Source: Butyrivibrio sp. INlla16
GTDB taxonomy: Bacteria; Bacillota; Clostridia; Lachnospirales; Lachnospiraceae
Direction of reading: 5' to 3'
DNA: 64,000 nt
NCBI RefSeq assembly: GCF_900104155.1
Contig: NZ_FMYB01000016.1
Location: forward strand, 28,318-92,317
In this document: piece by piece, positions 1 to 9,018 of the stretch
Position numbering within the stretch: position 1 is the stretch's first letter
Layout of the letters: every line of letters begins with the position of its first letter
Position numbers and translations under genes: made by a program
The notes under the pieces: generated by a model
Told to the model about the DNA's origin: nothing
Seen by the model: only the letters and a program-made list of their open reading frames with translations
The model's database searches: none

Positions 1-1655
1 ACACTCTTAAAATGTCCTGCCCTCTCAAAATCTCCGCTCCTGCAGATAAGAAATTCGCTGCCCCAAATAGTATTATCGGTACCGTAGCCTGTACCATCAA
101 ATGCTACACCAATGCACTCTGTAAGTGCATTTTCCGCCATGACAGAACCAATATGAGCATGATGATGCTGAATCTTCAGACGCTCCCCACCAGCCTCATC
201 TGCAAGAACAGCTGAATGATATCCCGGATGCATATCTGAAATGGCAATTTTCTTTTCAGTACTTAAATTGTCAGTTCTAAAAATCTTCTCAAATTCCGGT
301 AGTTCATTTCTTTGAAGCTTTAGGACACTGTAGTCTTCCATATCTCCAAAAAACTGACTCTGGATAATTCTATCCCCAAAGCCTATAGCAAAGGAATTCT
401 TAAGATCCGCTCCATATGCCTCATACAGTATTTTATCCTTAAGCGGCTTTTCCAAAAACATCGGGAGCGGAACATATCCTCTGGCACGCCTTATGAACCT
501 TGGGCATTCATAGCCGTCTTCTGATCGATAAATCTGTAAAACTGAATCATCAAGCGGTCTCAAAATATCACGCTCATAATAGAGTATCCCGTCAATGCTA
601 TCCATAAATTTATCAGCAAAAACCGTATCATCTGTTATCATCGGTTCCCCGGAAATATTGCCACTTGTCACGATAAGTTCGGAAAGTTCAAGAGTAAGTA
701 ATCTGTGAACCCCCGATGAAGGTAAAAATCCACCTATCTGCCTTGAATCTCCACATACATTTTCCGCAAAAGGATCCTCTTTTTTATCCAAAAGAACTAT
801 AGGTCTTGCCGAAGATTCCAAATACTTCTTTTCAAGTTCCGAAACAAAACAGAACTGCTCTATTTTCCGAACTGAATCAAACATAACTGCAAATGGCTTT
901 TGTTCTCTTCCCTTAAGCAGACGCAGTCTTTTTACCGTATCGTAATTATATGGACTTGCGGCAAGTTGATATCCGCCTATACCTTTTATCCCTATAATGC
1001 CGCCATCTCTAATAACCCGTGTCGCCTGTGACAAAGCATCTTCTTTTTCGAAGAAATCACCATCATTTCCGCTCCTGAAAACGATTTGAGGGCCGCAGTC
1101 ATGACAGGATATGGTCTGGGCATGTCTTCTTCTCCCACTTCTGTATTCCTTTTCACAAACCGGGCACATTGAAAAGACGTCCATTGTGGTCGTCTCTCTG
1201 TCATAGGGAAGTTCTTTTAATATACTGAATCTTGGTCCGCAGGAAGCACAACTTATGAGCGGATACCGATACCTTCTGTCTTTTTTATCAAGAAGTTCCT
1301 TCATACATGTCGGACATATACCTATGTCCGGTGGAAATACAGGCAAATAATTTTTATCAAATTCTCCGCTGCTCTCTACAATACGAAAACCGGAATGGTC
1401 AATTTGACCTTCCGGTTCGTTACATTTTGAATAATCGAGTGATACTCTTAAAACAATACTTCCCGACGGTGAATTAGTCCTAAGTTCATCTGCAAATGAA
1501 CTAATCTTATCACCATCACCCTCAGCAGTTATTTCCACTATACCACCAAGATTCTTCACTTCTCCTCTGAGCTCATATTTATTTGCAAGCTCTGCTACAA
1601 ACGGTCTGTAACCAACGCCTTGGACAGCCCCTGTAACACGGATAAGTGCTTTCAT
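1..1655 (-). CDS. hypF: Carbamoyltransferase HypF (partial, C-terminus off left edge)
   Basis: HypF turns carbamoyl phosphate into the carbamoyl group that becomes the cyanide ligands of the [NiFe] hydrogenase active site. The 551 codons present show an acylphosphatase domain (residues 1-90, motif GVGYRPF), two zinc-finger pairs (Cys114/117 with Cys136/139, Cys164/167 with Cys184/187), a YrdC-like domain (about 205-390) and the start of the Kae1-like domain with its HHHAH motif. The family is about 750 residues long, so roughly a quarter is missing. ATG lies 2 nt after the echF stop, so it is translationally linked to the ech operon. The other hyp genes are not in the window and probably lie further left. 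Confidence 0.95.
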   Translation of the reverse strand, partial: MKALIRVTGAVQGVGYRPFVAELANKYELRGEVKNLGGIVEITAEGDGDKISSFADELRTNSPSGSIVLRVSLDYSKCNEPEGQIDHSGFRIVESSGEFDKNYLPVFPPDIGICPTCMKELLDKKDRRYRYPLISCASCGPRFSILKELPYDRETTTMDVFSMCPVCEKEYRSGRRRHAQTISCHDCGPQIVFRSGNDGDFFEKEDALSQATRVIRDGGIIGIKGIGGYQLAASPYNYDTVKRLRLLKGREQKPFAVMFDSVRKIEQFCFVSELEKKYLESSARPIVLLDKKEDPFAENVCGDSRQIGGFLPSSGVHRLLTLELSELIVTSGNISGEPMITDDTVFADKFMDSIDGILYYERDILRPLDDSVLQIYRSEDGYECPRFIRRARGYVPLPMFLEKPLKDKILYEAYGADLKNSFAIGFGDRIIQSQFFGDMEDYSVLKLQRNELPEFEKIFRTDNLSTEKKIAISDMHPGYHSAVLADEAGGERLKIQHHHAHIGSVMAENALTECIGVAFDGTGYGTDNTIWGSEFLICRSGDFERAGHFKS

Positions 1656-1657
1656 TT

Positions 1658-2170
1658 TTATTCGTCCTTTTTCTCTGCTGCAGGTGCCTGGGGCTTAGGA
1701 GCTGCATTAGCTGCGGATGCTGCATTTGCTGCAGGTGCTGCGTTTCCTGCTGCAGCTGCCTTTGCTGCCGCTGCGGCTGCCGCACGTTCCTTGGCTGCCT
1801 TCATAAGTGCTTCCTGAGCTGCAATAGCCTTTTCTGACTGCTTAAACGTCTTGGTAACCTTTTCAGTTCCGGGCTCTGTAAAGTGAGTGTCCATAGACAG
1901 ACATTTCTTCGGACAGTTATCAACACAGCATCTGCACTGAATACAACTCATAGGTCTGATTGACCAGGTCTTCTCAGTTTTATCAACAGTTATCGCATGT
2001 GTCGGACACTTTATGGAGCAAAGACCGCAAAGTACGCACACGTCCATGTCGTTTTGTACATGACCGCGAGTACGCTCAGGATATACCTTTGGCTCGAAAG
2101 GATATTTACGAGTCGCAGGTTTTGAGAACAGATTTTTTAATACTGTACCGTTAAAATTTATTAGACTCAA
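1658..2170 (-). CDS. echF: Ech hydrogenase subunit F, two-[4Fe-4S] ferredoxin (NuoI-like)
   Basis: This is the electron-transfer subunit that passes electrons from reduced ferredoxin towards the EchC small subunit. Two CxxCxxCxxxC clusters are visible at Cys45/48/51/55 and Cys76/79/82/86, as in EchF and NuoI. After residue about 110 the protein carries a 60-residue tail made mostly of Ala with Pro, Asn and Lys, ending in EKKDE. EchF homologues are normally about 120 residues, so the tail is an addition. EchC carries a similar tail. Last ech structural gene before hypF. Confidence 0.93.
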   Translation of the reverse strand: MSLINFNGTVLKNLFSKPATRKYPFEPKVYPERTRGHVQNDMDVCVLCGLCSIKCPTHAITVDKTEKTWSIRPMSCIQCRCCVDNCPKKCLSMDTHFTEPGTEKVTKTFKQSEKAIAAQEALMKAAKERAAAAAAAKAAAAGNAAPAANAASAANAAPKPQAPAAEKKDE

Positions 2171-2198
2171 ATCTCTCTACCTTCTTTCTAAATAAGCG

Positions 2199-3284
2199 TT
2201 AGCGTTCTGTACAACTGATACAAGGATCTATGGTAAGTACGAGAATCGGAACATCTGCAAAATCACATCCTGCCAGAATATCAACAAGTGCAGGAATATT
2301 TGCAAATGTGGGAGTTCTAACTCTCATACGATCGATAAACTTTGTACCGTTCGCTTTTACATAGTAAAGAGCTTCACCTCTTGGCTGCTCGATTCTTGCC
2401 ATGTACTCACCGTTAGGCAATTGATTAGGTTTAACCTGTAAATCAACCTCACCTGCAGGCATCTTATCTATACACTGTCTCATAATATCAATTGACTGAT
2501 AGAGCTCTTTGATACGCACTTCTGTACGAGCATAAGAATCGCAATCTGTGCTGATGATAGGCTCAAACTCAATCTTATCATATGCGCAATAACCTGTTGA
2601 TCTGATATCTCTTGCAATACCACTTGCACGAAGGAAAGGACCTGCTGTACCAAGAAGATCTGCCTTCTCGGGAGTAAGGATACCAACACCTACAAGTCTG
2701 TTCTTAACAGCAACATCATCGAAGAAAGGCTTGCTAACCATCTTAAGGCCTTCTTCAATACTATCAAGTCTCTGTCTGAAATCTTTGAGCATATCGTCCG
2801 GAATATCGCGGCGAAGTCCGCCAATCTTCATTATGGAGAAGATAACACGACCACCGGTAGCCATCTCAAACATATCAAGAATCTCTTCACGGATTCTCCA
2901 GCACTCCATGTATAATGACTCAAAACCAAATGCATCTGCAAGAAGTCCAAGCCAAAGCATATGTGAATGCATTCTGCTAAGCTCTGAAAGCATTGTTCTA
3001 AGGAACTTTGCTCTGTCTGGCACTTCAAGGTCCATAATGTGCTCAACAGCATCACAATAGCCAAGTCCATGACCAAGTGAGCAGATACCGCAGATACGCT
3101 CTGCTACATATACCATTTCATGAAAATCTTTTTTATCTACAAGCTTTTCCAGACCACGATGGATGAAACCAATGGAAGGAATAGCCTGGACAACCTTCTC
3201 ATCCTCAAGTACCAGATCAAGATGTATGGGCTCCGGCAAAACAGGATGCTGAGGTCCGAAAGGAATTACACTTCTAGTTGACAT
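2199..3284 (-). CDS. echE: Ech [NiFe] hydrogenase large subunit (NuoD-like)
   Basis: Catalytic subunit carrying the NiFe centre. The four cysteine ligands are present: RICGICS near the N-terminus (Cys65, Cys68) and DPCISC at the C-terminus (Cys355, Cys358). This separates it from NuoD of complex I, which lacks them. The protein stops at Arg361, three residues after the last cysteine, so there is no C-terminal peptide for a maturation endopeptidase to remove. Length of 361 residues is normal for group 4 enzymes. Sits between echD and echF, with a 28-nt gap to echF. Confidence 0.95.
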   Translation of the reverse strand: MSTRSVIPFGPQHPVLPEPIHLDLVLEDEKVVQAIPSIGFIHRGLEKLVDKKDFHEMVYVAERICGICSLGHGLGYCDAVEHIMDLEVPDRAKFLRTMLSELSRMHSHMLWLGLLADAFGFESLYMECWRIREEILDMFEMATGGRVIFSIMKIGGLRRDIPDDMLKDFRQRLDSIEEGLKMVSKPFFDDVAVKNRLVGVGILTPEKADLLGTAGPFLRASGIARDIRSTGYCAYDKIEFEPIISTDCDSYARTEVRIKELYQSIDIMRQCIDKMPAGEVDLQVKPNQLPNGEYMARIEQPRGEALYYVKANGTKFIDRMRVRTPTFANIPALVDILAGCDFADVPILVLTIDPCISCTER

Positions 3285-3335
3285 AGAATCTCCTCTTTCT
3301 ATTTACGTTATTAATACAAACTAATCACAAGGAAG

Positions 3336-3668
3336 TTACTTAAATGGAGTTTCTATAGCTGTTCTATAGAAATTACCCTTGTAGTCAAGACTGATCATCT
3401 GAATATCTATTCCGAACAGATCATGCATCTCGTTTTCATAAAGAAAAGCACAGGGAAAAACATGACTGATACTGTTTATGGGCTGATCATTCTCAAGGAT
3501 TATCTTGACCTGTAATACCTCAAGTGCCTTTCCAAAGCTGTATACAAGTTCATAGCCTTCAGCGGTTTTTGTAGCACACTGCTGCATAAGATGGTAACCA
3601 TCAAACTTCAGCTTCTGCGCCTCGTCGATGACTTCCTCCGCCTTAACAATCTTAAATTCTGTATTCAT
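3336..3668 (-). CDS. echD: Ech hydrogenase subunit D (NuoC-like)
   Basis: Small soluble subunit of 110 residues, related to the 30-kDa subunit (NuoC) of complex I, which helps join the catalytic module. The segment around residues 75-100, with a LYENEMHDLFG motif, matches the NuoC family signature region. Its ATG overlaps the echC stop by one base (TGATG), so the two are translationally coupled. A 51-nt gap separates it from echE. Identification rests on this signature and on its position between EchC and EchE. Confidence 0.88.
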   Translation of the reverse strand: MNTEFKIVKAEEVIDEAQKLKFDGYHLMQQCATKTAEGYELVYSFGKALEVLQVKIILENDQPINSISHVFPCAFLYENEMHDLFGIDIQMISLDYKGNFYRTAIETPFK

Positions 3669-4357
3669 CAGGCGTTTCCTCCTTCATCCTTTTTAGGCGC
3701 AGCCGTTTCCGTTGCAGGTGCTGCGGGTGCAGCTGCCTTCGCAGGAGCTGTAGCAGCGGGTGCAGCCGGCTTAGGTGCAGGCTTTGCTGTCTGTGCCATC
3801 TTGGCCTCTGCCTGCTCTCTTAATGCCTCTTCTGTCAAAACTGCATCATACTGCGTAGCCGGATCATAATCCTCAGCCTTCATACGAACTGCAATCTTAC
3901 TGTAATCAACTGTGCAGTAACCCTGCTTCATTGATTCCTTAACCTTAACTCTCTTTTCCTCAAGAATGGCAAGTGCCTTAACCACACCATCAATAAGTGC
4001 CTCTGGTCTTACTGCACATCCGGGAACATATACATCAACAGGAACTACCTTATCGGAACCTCCGAGAATGTTATAGCACTCCTTGAAGATACCACCGTCA
4101 CAGGAACAAATTCCGCAGGCAATAACTACCTTGGGATCCGGCATCTGGTTATAAAGCTGTCTTACTACGGGTGCTGTCTGAGCATTTATACCGCCTGTAA
4201 GAAGCAGAATATCAGCATGCTTGGGATTTCCTGTATTTATAATTCCGAATCTTTCAACGTCATAAAGTGGAGTCATTGTTGCAAGAACCTCAATATCACA
4301 TCCGTTGCAACTGGATCCATCATAATGTAACACCCAGGGTGATTTTGAAATTTTCAT
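3668..4357 (-). CDS. echC: Ech hydrogenase small subunit (NuoB-like) with Ala/Pro tail
   Basis: Carries the proximal [4Fe-4S] cluster next to the NiFe site. Ligands are visible as SSCNGC (Cys17/20), CGICSC (Cys81-86 region) and VPGC (Cys114), as in NuoB and EchC. The conserved domain ends near residue 165. About 50 residues rich in Ala, Pro and Lys follow (roughly 180-229, ending APKKDEGGNA). Homologues are usually about 150 residues, so the tail is an extension and resembles that of EchF. Overlaps echD by one base. Confidence 0.94.
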   Translation of the reverse strand: MKISKSPWVLHYDGSSCNGCDIEVLATMTPLYDVERFGIINTGNPKHADILLLTGGINAQTAPVVRQLYNQMPDPKVVIACGICSCDGGIFKECYNILGGSDKVVPVDVYVPGCAVRPEALIDGVVKALAILEEKRVKVKESMKQGYCTVDYSKIAVRMKAEDYDPATQYDAVLTEEALREQAEAKMAQTAKPAPKPAAPAATAPAKAAAPAAPATETAAPKKDEGGNA

Positions 4358-4368
4358 AGTTTCTCCTT

Positions 4369-5235
4369 TTACTTAATTACACTTAAGATAAGCAGGTTTG
4401 TTCCGGCTGTTACAAGAATTACTACCCAGCTGGAAACAAGCATTGCCATGTATTTAACACGGGGGAATATGTTATCTATCAGTGTCTCCATGAGATAGAA
4501 TATTATGCATGCTATAACAGCCCAAACGATACTGATAGGATTGTTGTAAATAAAGAACATAGCAACGATACCCATCATAAGGACTTCATCATACCATTCC
4601 GCTATCTCATAGAAAGCAAGGTTCGTACCTGAAATATCAGAGGTAAGACCCTTAACCATCTCCTGGTGTGCGTGATGAGAGGTACTCATGTCAAAAGGAG
4701 ATTTTCTAAACTTGATTGTAAGTATAAACAAAAATCCGATGAGCATTCCGGGAATCTTAATGATTGCAGGGTTTGCAGCATGAATAAGATCATTTACCAT
4801 AAAGCTTCCGTTTGCTTCATAAAAACCAATGGCAACCAAAAGAATCATGGGCTCATAACACATCATCTGCAAAAGCTCACGGTTTGCTCCAAGTGCACTG
4901 TAAGGGCCGTTTGTTGAATATGCAGCAAGAACCATCATAACCTCTGACATTGACAGAGCAAAGAATACTAGCAGCATATCACCGCCACCAAAGAAAAGTG
5001 CACCTGTAAAAATAGTAAATATTGTATAAGCAATCACAAAGAGAACCTGAATACTGTTAACAACAGTGGTCTGCTTCGCAAGAAGCTTATAAACATCATA
5101 AAACGGCTGGAAAAGCGGAGGTCCCTGTCTTCTTTGCATTCTGGCTGATACGACACGGTCAACACCTTCCATGAGTCCACCCAGGATGGGTGCAAGTAAA
5201 ATATAAAGAACAACCTTAATCACTGTCATAATCAT
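4369..5235 (-). CDS. echB: Ech hydrogenase membrane subunit B (NuoH-like)
   Basis: Polytopic membrane subunit of 288 residues that links the hydrogenase module to the ion pump. NuoH signatures are clear: RRQGPPLFQPFYD near the N-terminus and FRKSPFDM with a following E-rich loop in the middle. The start is placed at 5235, where ATG overlaps the echA stop by one base (TGATG) and GGAGG lies 9 nt upstream inside echA. A longer reading from 5253 would overlap echA further and lacks this ribosome site. Confidence 0.94.
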   Translation of the reverse strand: MIMTVIKVVLYILLAPILGGLMEGVDRVVSARMQRRQGPPLFQPFYDVYKLLAKQTTVVNSIQVLFVIAYTIFTIFTGALFFGGGDMLLVFFALSMSEVMMVLAAYSTNGPYSALGANRELLQMMCYEPMILLVAIGFYEANGSFMVNDLIHAANPAIIKIPGMLIGFLFILTIKFRKSPFDMSTSHHAHQEMVKGLTSDISGTNLAFYEIAEWYDEVLMMGIVAMFFIYNNPISIVWAVIACIIFYLMETLIDNIFPRVKYMAMLVSSWVVILVTAGTNLLILSVIK

Positions 5236-7172
5236 CAGAAAGCACCTCCGCAAACTATAATCAGCATTACGATTACGATTATTGCAGAAATCACAATACT
5301 GGGAACAAGAAGCTTATCCTCTCCGAAGTATTCTGTCATATACCAGTTTGACATATACAGAGGTCTTGCCTTTCCGAAAGAGTCAATATAATTACGGTCA
5401 TCACCTGCATTAACACCGGCAACGTAGGACATAGTCATCTTACTCTTCTTACCAATGGCAAGTATTCGGCTTCCTATAGGAATAGCAAATATCATGGCTA
5501 CCATGATCATCATTATGATGACATCGGAGCCACCGATAACATTGGGAATATTTTTGTGGAATGCCTCATTAAGTACGGGCTGAACCATGATGTCAGACAT
5601 CTTCGGGAAAGCGAAGCACATAATAATGATCATCATAGTAAGCGGTACAAGTGAAATCATCTCACTCTTGGGAGTAATATCCTCGAGCTCATAAGACTGA
5701 TGAATAACAGTACAAATCTTTCCAAGCCACTTAGCCCAGTAGAACAATGTTGAACCTGAACCAAAAACAAGGAAAAGAACAAGCCATACAGAGTTTGAAT
5801 CAACGAATGATTTAAGAGCAGCCCACTTTGAAACTAGCATTCCGAAAGGAGCCATAAACATTCCGCAAATTCCGATGATCATTATGAATGCAAGCTTAGG
5901 AAGCTTGATAATAAGACCATGCATATCCTCAATGTCACGGCTGTGCATGCAGTTCTCGATATCGCCGACTGTCTGGAACAGAAGTGACTTTGATACAGCG
6001 TGGAAAAGAATAAGCATTGTAGCTGCCCATACACCCTCTGTAGTACCTGTACCAGCACAGGCTGTGATAAGTCCGAGGTTTGAAATTGTTGAATAAGCAA
6101 GTACCTTTTTACCATCACTTACTGTGATAGCAAGAAGTGATGCTGCAAAGAATGTGAATCCACCGATAACAGTGATCATTACACCTGTGAAGGTTCCGTT
6201 AAGCATAGGTGAAAGTCTGATGAGCATATATACACCAATCTTAACCATGGTAGCTGAGTGAAGAAGTGCACTACTGGGAGTAGGCGCAACCATCGCTCCA
6301 AGGAGCCATCTTGAGAACGGGAACTGTGCACTCTTTGTAAGAGCAGCAAATGCAATAAGTGTTACAGGCACCATTACAAACATATTCTGTCTCGGAACAA
6401 GTGCTGTAAGCTGACTTAAGTTTGAAATACCAAGAACAAGATTGCAGACAAGAAGCGCCGCTCCAAATCCGCATCCGCCAAGAAGGTTCATCCAAAGTGC
6501 TCTGAAGCTGTTGTTTACAGCTTCCTCGGTCCTTGTATAACCGATGAGAAGGAATGAACAAACGCTTGTGATTTCCCAGAAGAAATATATCCATCCGAGA
6601 TTATCGGACACGATGAGTCCGAACATGGCACCTACGAAAACAAACAAAAGTGCCAGGAAATAATTGGATCTGTCCTCTACCTCAGTATGGTGGTTATGAT
6701 AGTCCTTCATATAACCAACTGCGTAGATACAGATCAGGATACCTACAATACCAACAATAAGTATCATAACTGCTGAGAGGAAATCCACTCTTAAGTGAGG
6801 CGCTCCCTCTACCGCATAACCTGATAAATCCATCGCAAGTACCGGAATTGTACCCACCATGGACAAAAGTATAGCATAATACTTCTTATACTTTATACTC
6901 AGGAAAACAACTATTGCCATGAGAAGAAGCTCTCCTCCCATGATAATATGATCATGTGGAGCAGTCGCAGTCAGATATGTATTGCGAGTAGTTCCCTTCA
7001 TGGAAAGAACCCTTATGCCTACCATTATAGCGGTAGCCATAACACTGAATCCTCCTACAATTGCAACAAAATTGCGCAGTAGTGATGAATTCTTAATGCA
7101 GAACATGAGAACTGCAATTACAAATGGAAAAAGAATCAGGAAACTTACTGCTTTTAGAATTGAAATAGTCAA
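5235..7172 (-). CDS. echA: Ech hydrogenase ion-translocating subunit A (NuoL/Mrp-like)
   Basis: Large antiporter-like membrane subunit of 645 residues that probably pumps H+ or Na+ when ferredoxin is oxidised. It has many hydrophobic helices and the proton_antipo core motif around SALLHSATMVKIGVYML. First gene of the ech operon. The start codon is TTG at 7172, preceded by GTGGAGA about 5 nt away; no ATG fits the ribosome site. The 139-nt gap to the upstream MarR-type gene has no clear terminator. Confidence 0.94.
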   Translation of the reverse strand: MTISILKAVSFLILFPFVIAVLMFCIKNSSLLRNFVAIVGGFSVMATAIMVGIRVLSMKGTTRNTYLTATAPHDHIIMGGELLLMAIVVFLSIKYKKYYAILLSMVGTIPVLAMDLSGYAVEGAPHLRVDFLSAVMILIVGIVGILICIYAVGYMKDYHNHHTEVEDRSNYFLALLFVFVGAMFGLIVSDNLGWIYFFWEITSVCSFLLIGYTRTEEAVNNSFRALWMNLLGGCGFGAALLVCNLVLGISNLSQLTALVPRQNMFVMVPVTLIAFAALTKSAQFPFSRWLLGAMVAPTPSSALLHSATMVKIGVYMLIRLSPMLNGTFTGVMITVIGGFTFFAASLLAITVSDGKKVLAYSTISNLGLITACAGTGTTEGVWAATMLILFHAVSKSLLFQTVGDIENCMHSRDIEDMHGLIIKLPKLAFIMIIGICGMFMAPFGMLVSKWAALKSFVDSNSVWLVLFLVFGSGSTLFYWAKWLGKICTVIHQSYELEDITPKSEMISLVPLTMMIIIMCFAFPKMSDIMVQPVLNEAFHKNIPNVIGGSDVIIMMIMVAMIFAIPIGSRILAIGKKSKMTMSYVAGVNAGDDRNYIDSFGKARPLYMSNWYMTEYFGEDKLLVPSIVISAIIVIVMLIIVCGGAF

Positions 7173-7311
7173 AGATTCTCCACCCCTTTCAGGATAATAT
7201 TATGCAAATCCCTTGCAAAAGACCGCAAAAGTTGCCTTAAATATACTACCACAAAACACTAAGTTTTTCATAAAAAATTGTTATAAAAAAAACAAATTAT
7301 TTATAAAAATT

Positions 7312-7749
7312 TTAGCGAACTTTCGAAATGATCAAATATAGCAATCTATACAGCTCTTTAGCATCATTTTCCGAAAGCTTTACGCAGTTTCCGATCTTTC
7401 CCGGAATATCTTTTGCCTGAGTCTTTATTGCCTCTCCTTCAGGAGTAATAGAAACGAGAAGATTACGCTCATCCGTCTTAGATCTGGTTCTTTTTATATA
7501 ACCTTTACTCTCAAGTTTCTTCAAAACAGGCGTAAGTGTACCGGAGTCAAGGTATAAGCATTCCCCAAGACTCTTTACATTCATCTCCTTTTTATCCCAC
7601 AGTACCATCATCGTGATGTACTGAGTATATGTCAGATCCAGTTCATCCAGATAAGGCTTATAAGCCCTTATTATCTCCTTAGAACAAGCATAAAGCGGAA
7701 AACAAAGCTGATTCTCAAGCTTTAATTGATCAAAGTTTTCTTTACTCAT
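7312..7749 (-). CDS. MarR-family regulator, OhrR-like
   Basis: Winged-helix repressor of 145 residues. The N-terminal stretch LENQLCFPLYA matches the OhrR subgroup, and Cys16 sits where OhrR senses organic peroxides. The recognition helix region includes LDSGTLTPVLKKLESKGY, and the wing DERNLLV follows. The start at 7749 is chosen because GGAGGG lies just before it; an ATG 12 nt upstream would bury that site in the coding region. No ohr peroxidase gene is adjacent. An inverted repeat next to the start suggests autoregulation. It could read through into echA. Confidence 0.85.
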   Translation of the reverse strand: MSKENFDQLKLENQLCFPLYACSKEIIRAYKPYLDELDLTYTQYITMMVLWDKKEMNVKSLGECLYLDSGTLTPVLKKLESKGYIKRTRSKTDERNLLVSITPEGEAIKTQAKDIPGKIGNCVKLSENDAKELYRLLYLIISKVR

Positions 7750-7775
7750 TTTTCCCTCCAAATAACAACAAATTA

Positions 7776-7789
7776 AATTGCGAGCAATT
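7776..7789. promoter_or_regulatory. Inverted repeat, likely MarR/OhrR operator
   Basis: Perfect 14-bp inverted repeat AATTGC-GA-GCAATT, centred about 33 nt upstream of the regulator start. On the minus strand it overlaps a TATAAT-like -10 hexamer. AT-rich inverted repeats of this size are typical MarR-family operators. Binding by the adjacent protein is inferred. Confidence 0.55.
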
Positions 7790-7870
7790 ATACTGTTATC
7801 TTATGATAGCACATTGTCAGTCAAAATCAATATTTTTTAAAAAAATATAATCAAAATTTAAATGATTGAT

Positions 7871-7902
7871 TCCAAAAATAAAAGGATGCTGACCGCATCC
7901 TC
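7871..7902 (-). terminator. Rho-independent terminator after minE
   Basis: On the minus strand, GAGGATGC and GCATCC pair around a five-base loop, followed by TTTTATTTTT. It lies a few bases after the minE stop and closes the minCDE unit. Confidence 0.85.
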
Positions 7903-7908
7903 ATATTT

Positions 7909-8196
7909 TTATACTTTCACCTGATGCTTAATATTCTTAATCGGTATATTCGCGTATAGGGCAGGAACGCATTTCTTTTCATCGCCTGTCCCTTCTGTAT
8001 CCATCTGTGTAAACTTAATATCAAGGCCTTCTTTATCCACTTCAACATATTTTGAAAGCACTTCGATTATATCATTTTTAATTCGATCCATTATTTCAGG
8101 TGAACAGTTCTGCCTGTCAGAAACCAGAACAAGTTTAAGGCGATCCCTGGCTGCCTGACCGGAAGTTTTTTTCTTAAAAACATCTGTCAGATTCAT
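7909..8196 (-). CDS. minE: Cell division topological factor MinE
   Basis: Stimulates MinD ATPase and drives the MinCD inhibitor off the membrane at midcell, so that the division ring forms there. The 95-residue protein has the MNLTDVF membrane-targeting start, the anti-MinCD helix around RDRLKLVLVSDR and the topological-specificity domain after it. The start at 8196 follows GGGGGA; a longer upstream reading would overlap minD. Fourteen bases follow the minD stop. A MinE means oscillation-type placement instead of, or beside, DivIVA. Confidence 0.93.
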   Translation of the reverse strand: MNLTDVFKKKTSGQAARDRLKLVLVSDRQNCSPEIMDRIKNDIIEVLSKYVEVDKEGLDIKFTQMDTEGTGDEKKCVPALYANIPIKNIKHQVKV

Positions 8197-8210
8197 GACA
8201 TATCCCCCTA

Positions 8211-8999
8211 TCACCTATGGAAAACGCTGGCTATAGCTGCGAACAATCCCTTTCTCTCATCAAGATCAAGGAACGGAACAGAATCACCAAGTATCCTTCG
8301 GCATATATTCATATATGCCTGTCCCGCAAGTGTGCTGTCACCTGCAAGCGGTTCTCCGTTATTGGTTGCAATAACTATATTCTCATCGTCCGGTACGACA
8401 CCAAGAAGATCAATAGCAAGGATATCCACAACGTCATCGGCGCTCATCATATCGCCTCTTCTAACCATCTCCGGTCTTATTCTATTGACAACAAGCTGAG
8501 TCTGTCCTATCTCATTAGCTTCCAGAAGACCAATTATTCTATCTGCATCTCGTACAGCAGAAACCTCAGGAGTAGTAACAACAATAGCTCTTTCTGCACC
8601 TGCTATAGCATTCTTAAAGCCCTGCTCTATACCGGCAGGACAATCCATAATAACATAATCAAATTCCTGCTTCAGTTCCTCACAAAGCATCTTCATCTGA
8701 TCAGGTGTTACGCTGGTCTTATCCTTCGTTTGTGCCGCCGGCAAAAGAAAAAGAGTATCAAATCTCTTATCTCTTATCATCGCCTGCTTCACCTTACAGC
8801 TTCCCTCAACAACATCGACGAGATTATACACGATTCGATTTTCAAGACCCATGACAACGTCAAGGTTTCTTAACCCAATATCGGTATCAATCAGCACAAC
8901 CTTCTTGTTAAGCTTTGCAAGCGCTGTACCAATATTTGCAGTAGTTGTTGTTTTCCCAACACCGCCTTTGCCGGAAGTTACGACTATTACTTCTCCCAT
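8211..8999 (-). CDS. minD: Septum site-determining ATPase MinD
   Basis: Membrane-cycling ATPase that recruits MinC. The deviant Walker A motif KGGVGKTT is near the N-terminus, and a C-terminal amphipathic segment (ERKGLFAAIASVFHR) matches the MinD membrane-targeting helix. The start is MGEVIVV at 8999, with GGAGGG about 7 nt upstream; an ATG four codons earlier overlaps that site. Between minC (19-nt gap) and minE. Confidence 0.95.
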   Translation of the reverse strand: MGEVIVVTSGKGGVGKTTTTANIGTALAKLNKKVVLIDTDIGLRNLDVVMGLENRIVYNLVDVVEGSCKVKQAMIRDKRFDTLFLLPAAQTKDKTSVTPDQMKMLCEELKQEFDYVIMDCPAGIEQGFKNAIAGAERAIVVTTPEVSAVRDADRIIGLLEANEIGQTQLVVNRIRPEMVRRGDMMSADDVVDILAIDLLGVVPDDENIVIATNNGEPLAGDSTLAGQAYMNICRRILGDSVPFLDLDERKGLFAAIASVFHR

Positions 9000-9018
9000 A
9001 CAACCCTCCATAGAAAAT

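Noticed and set aside
1620..1837. Plus-strand Ala- or Cys-rich frames opposite echF
   Set aside because: Antisense of the Ala-rich EchF tail; no start site and no family.
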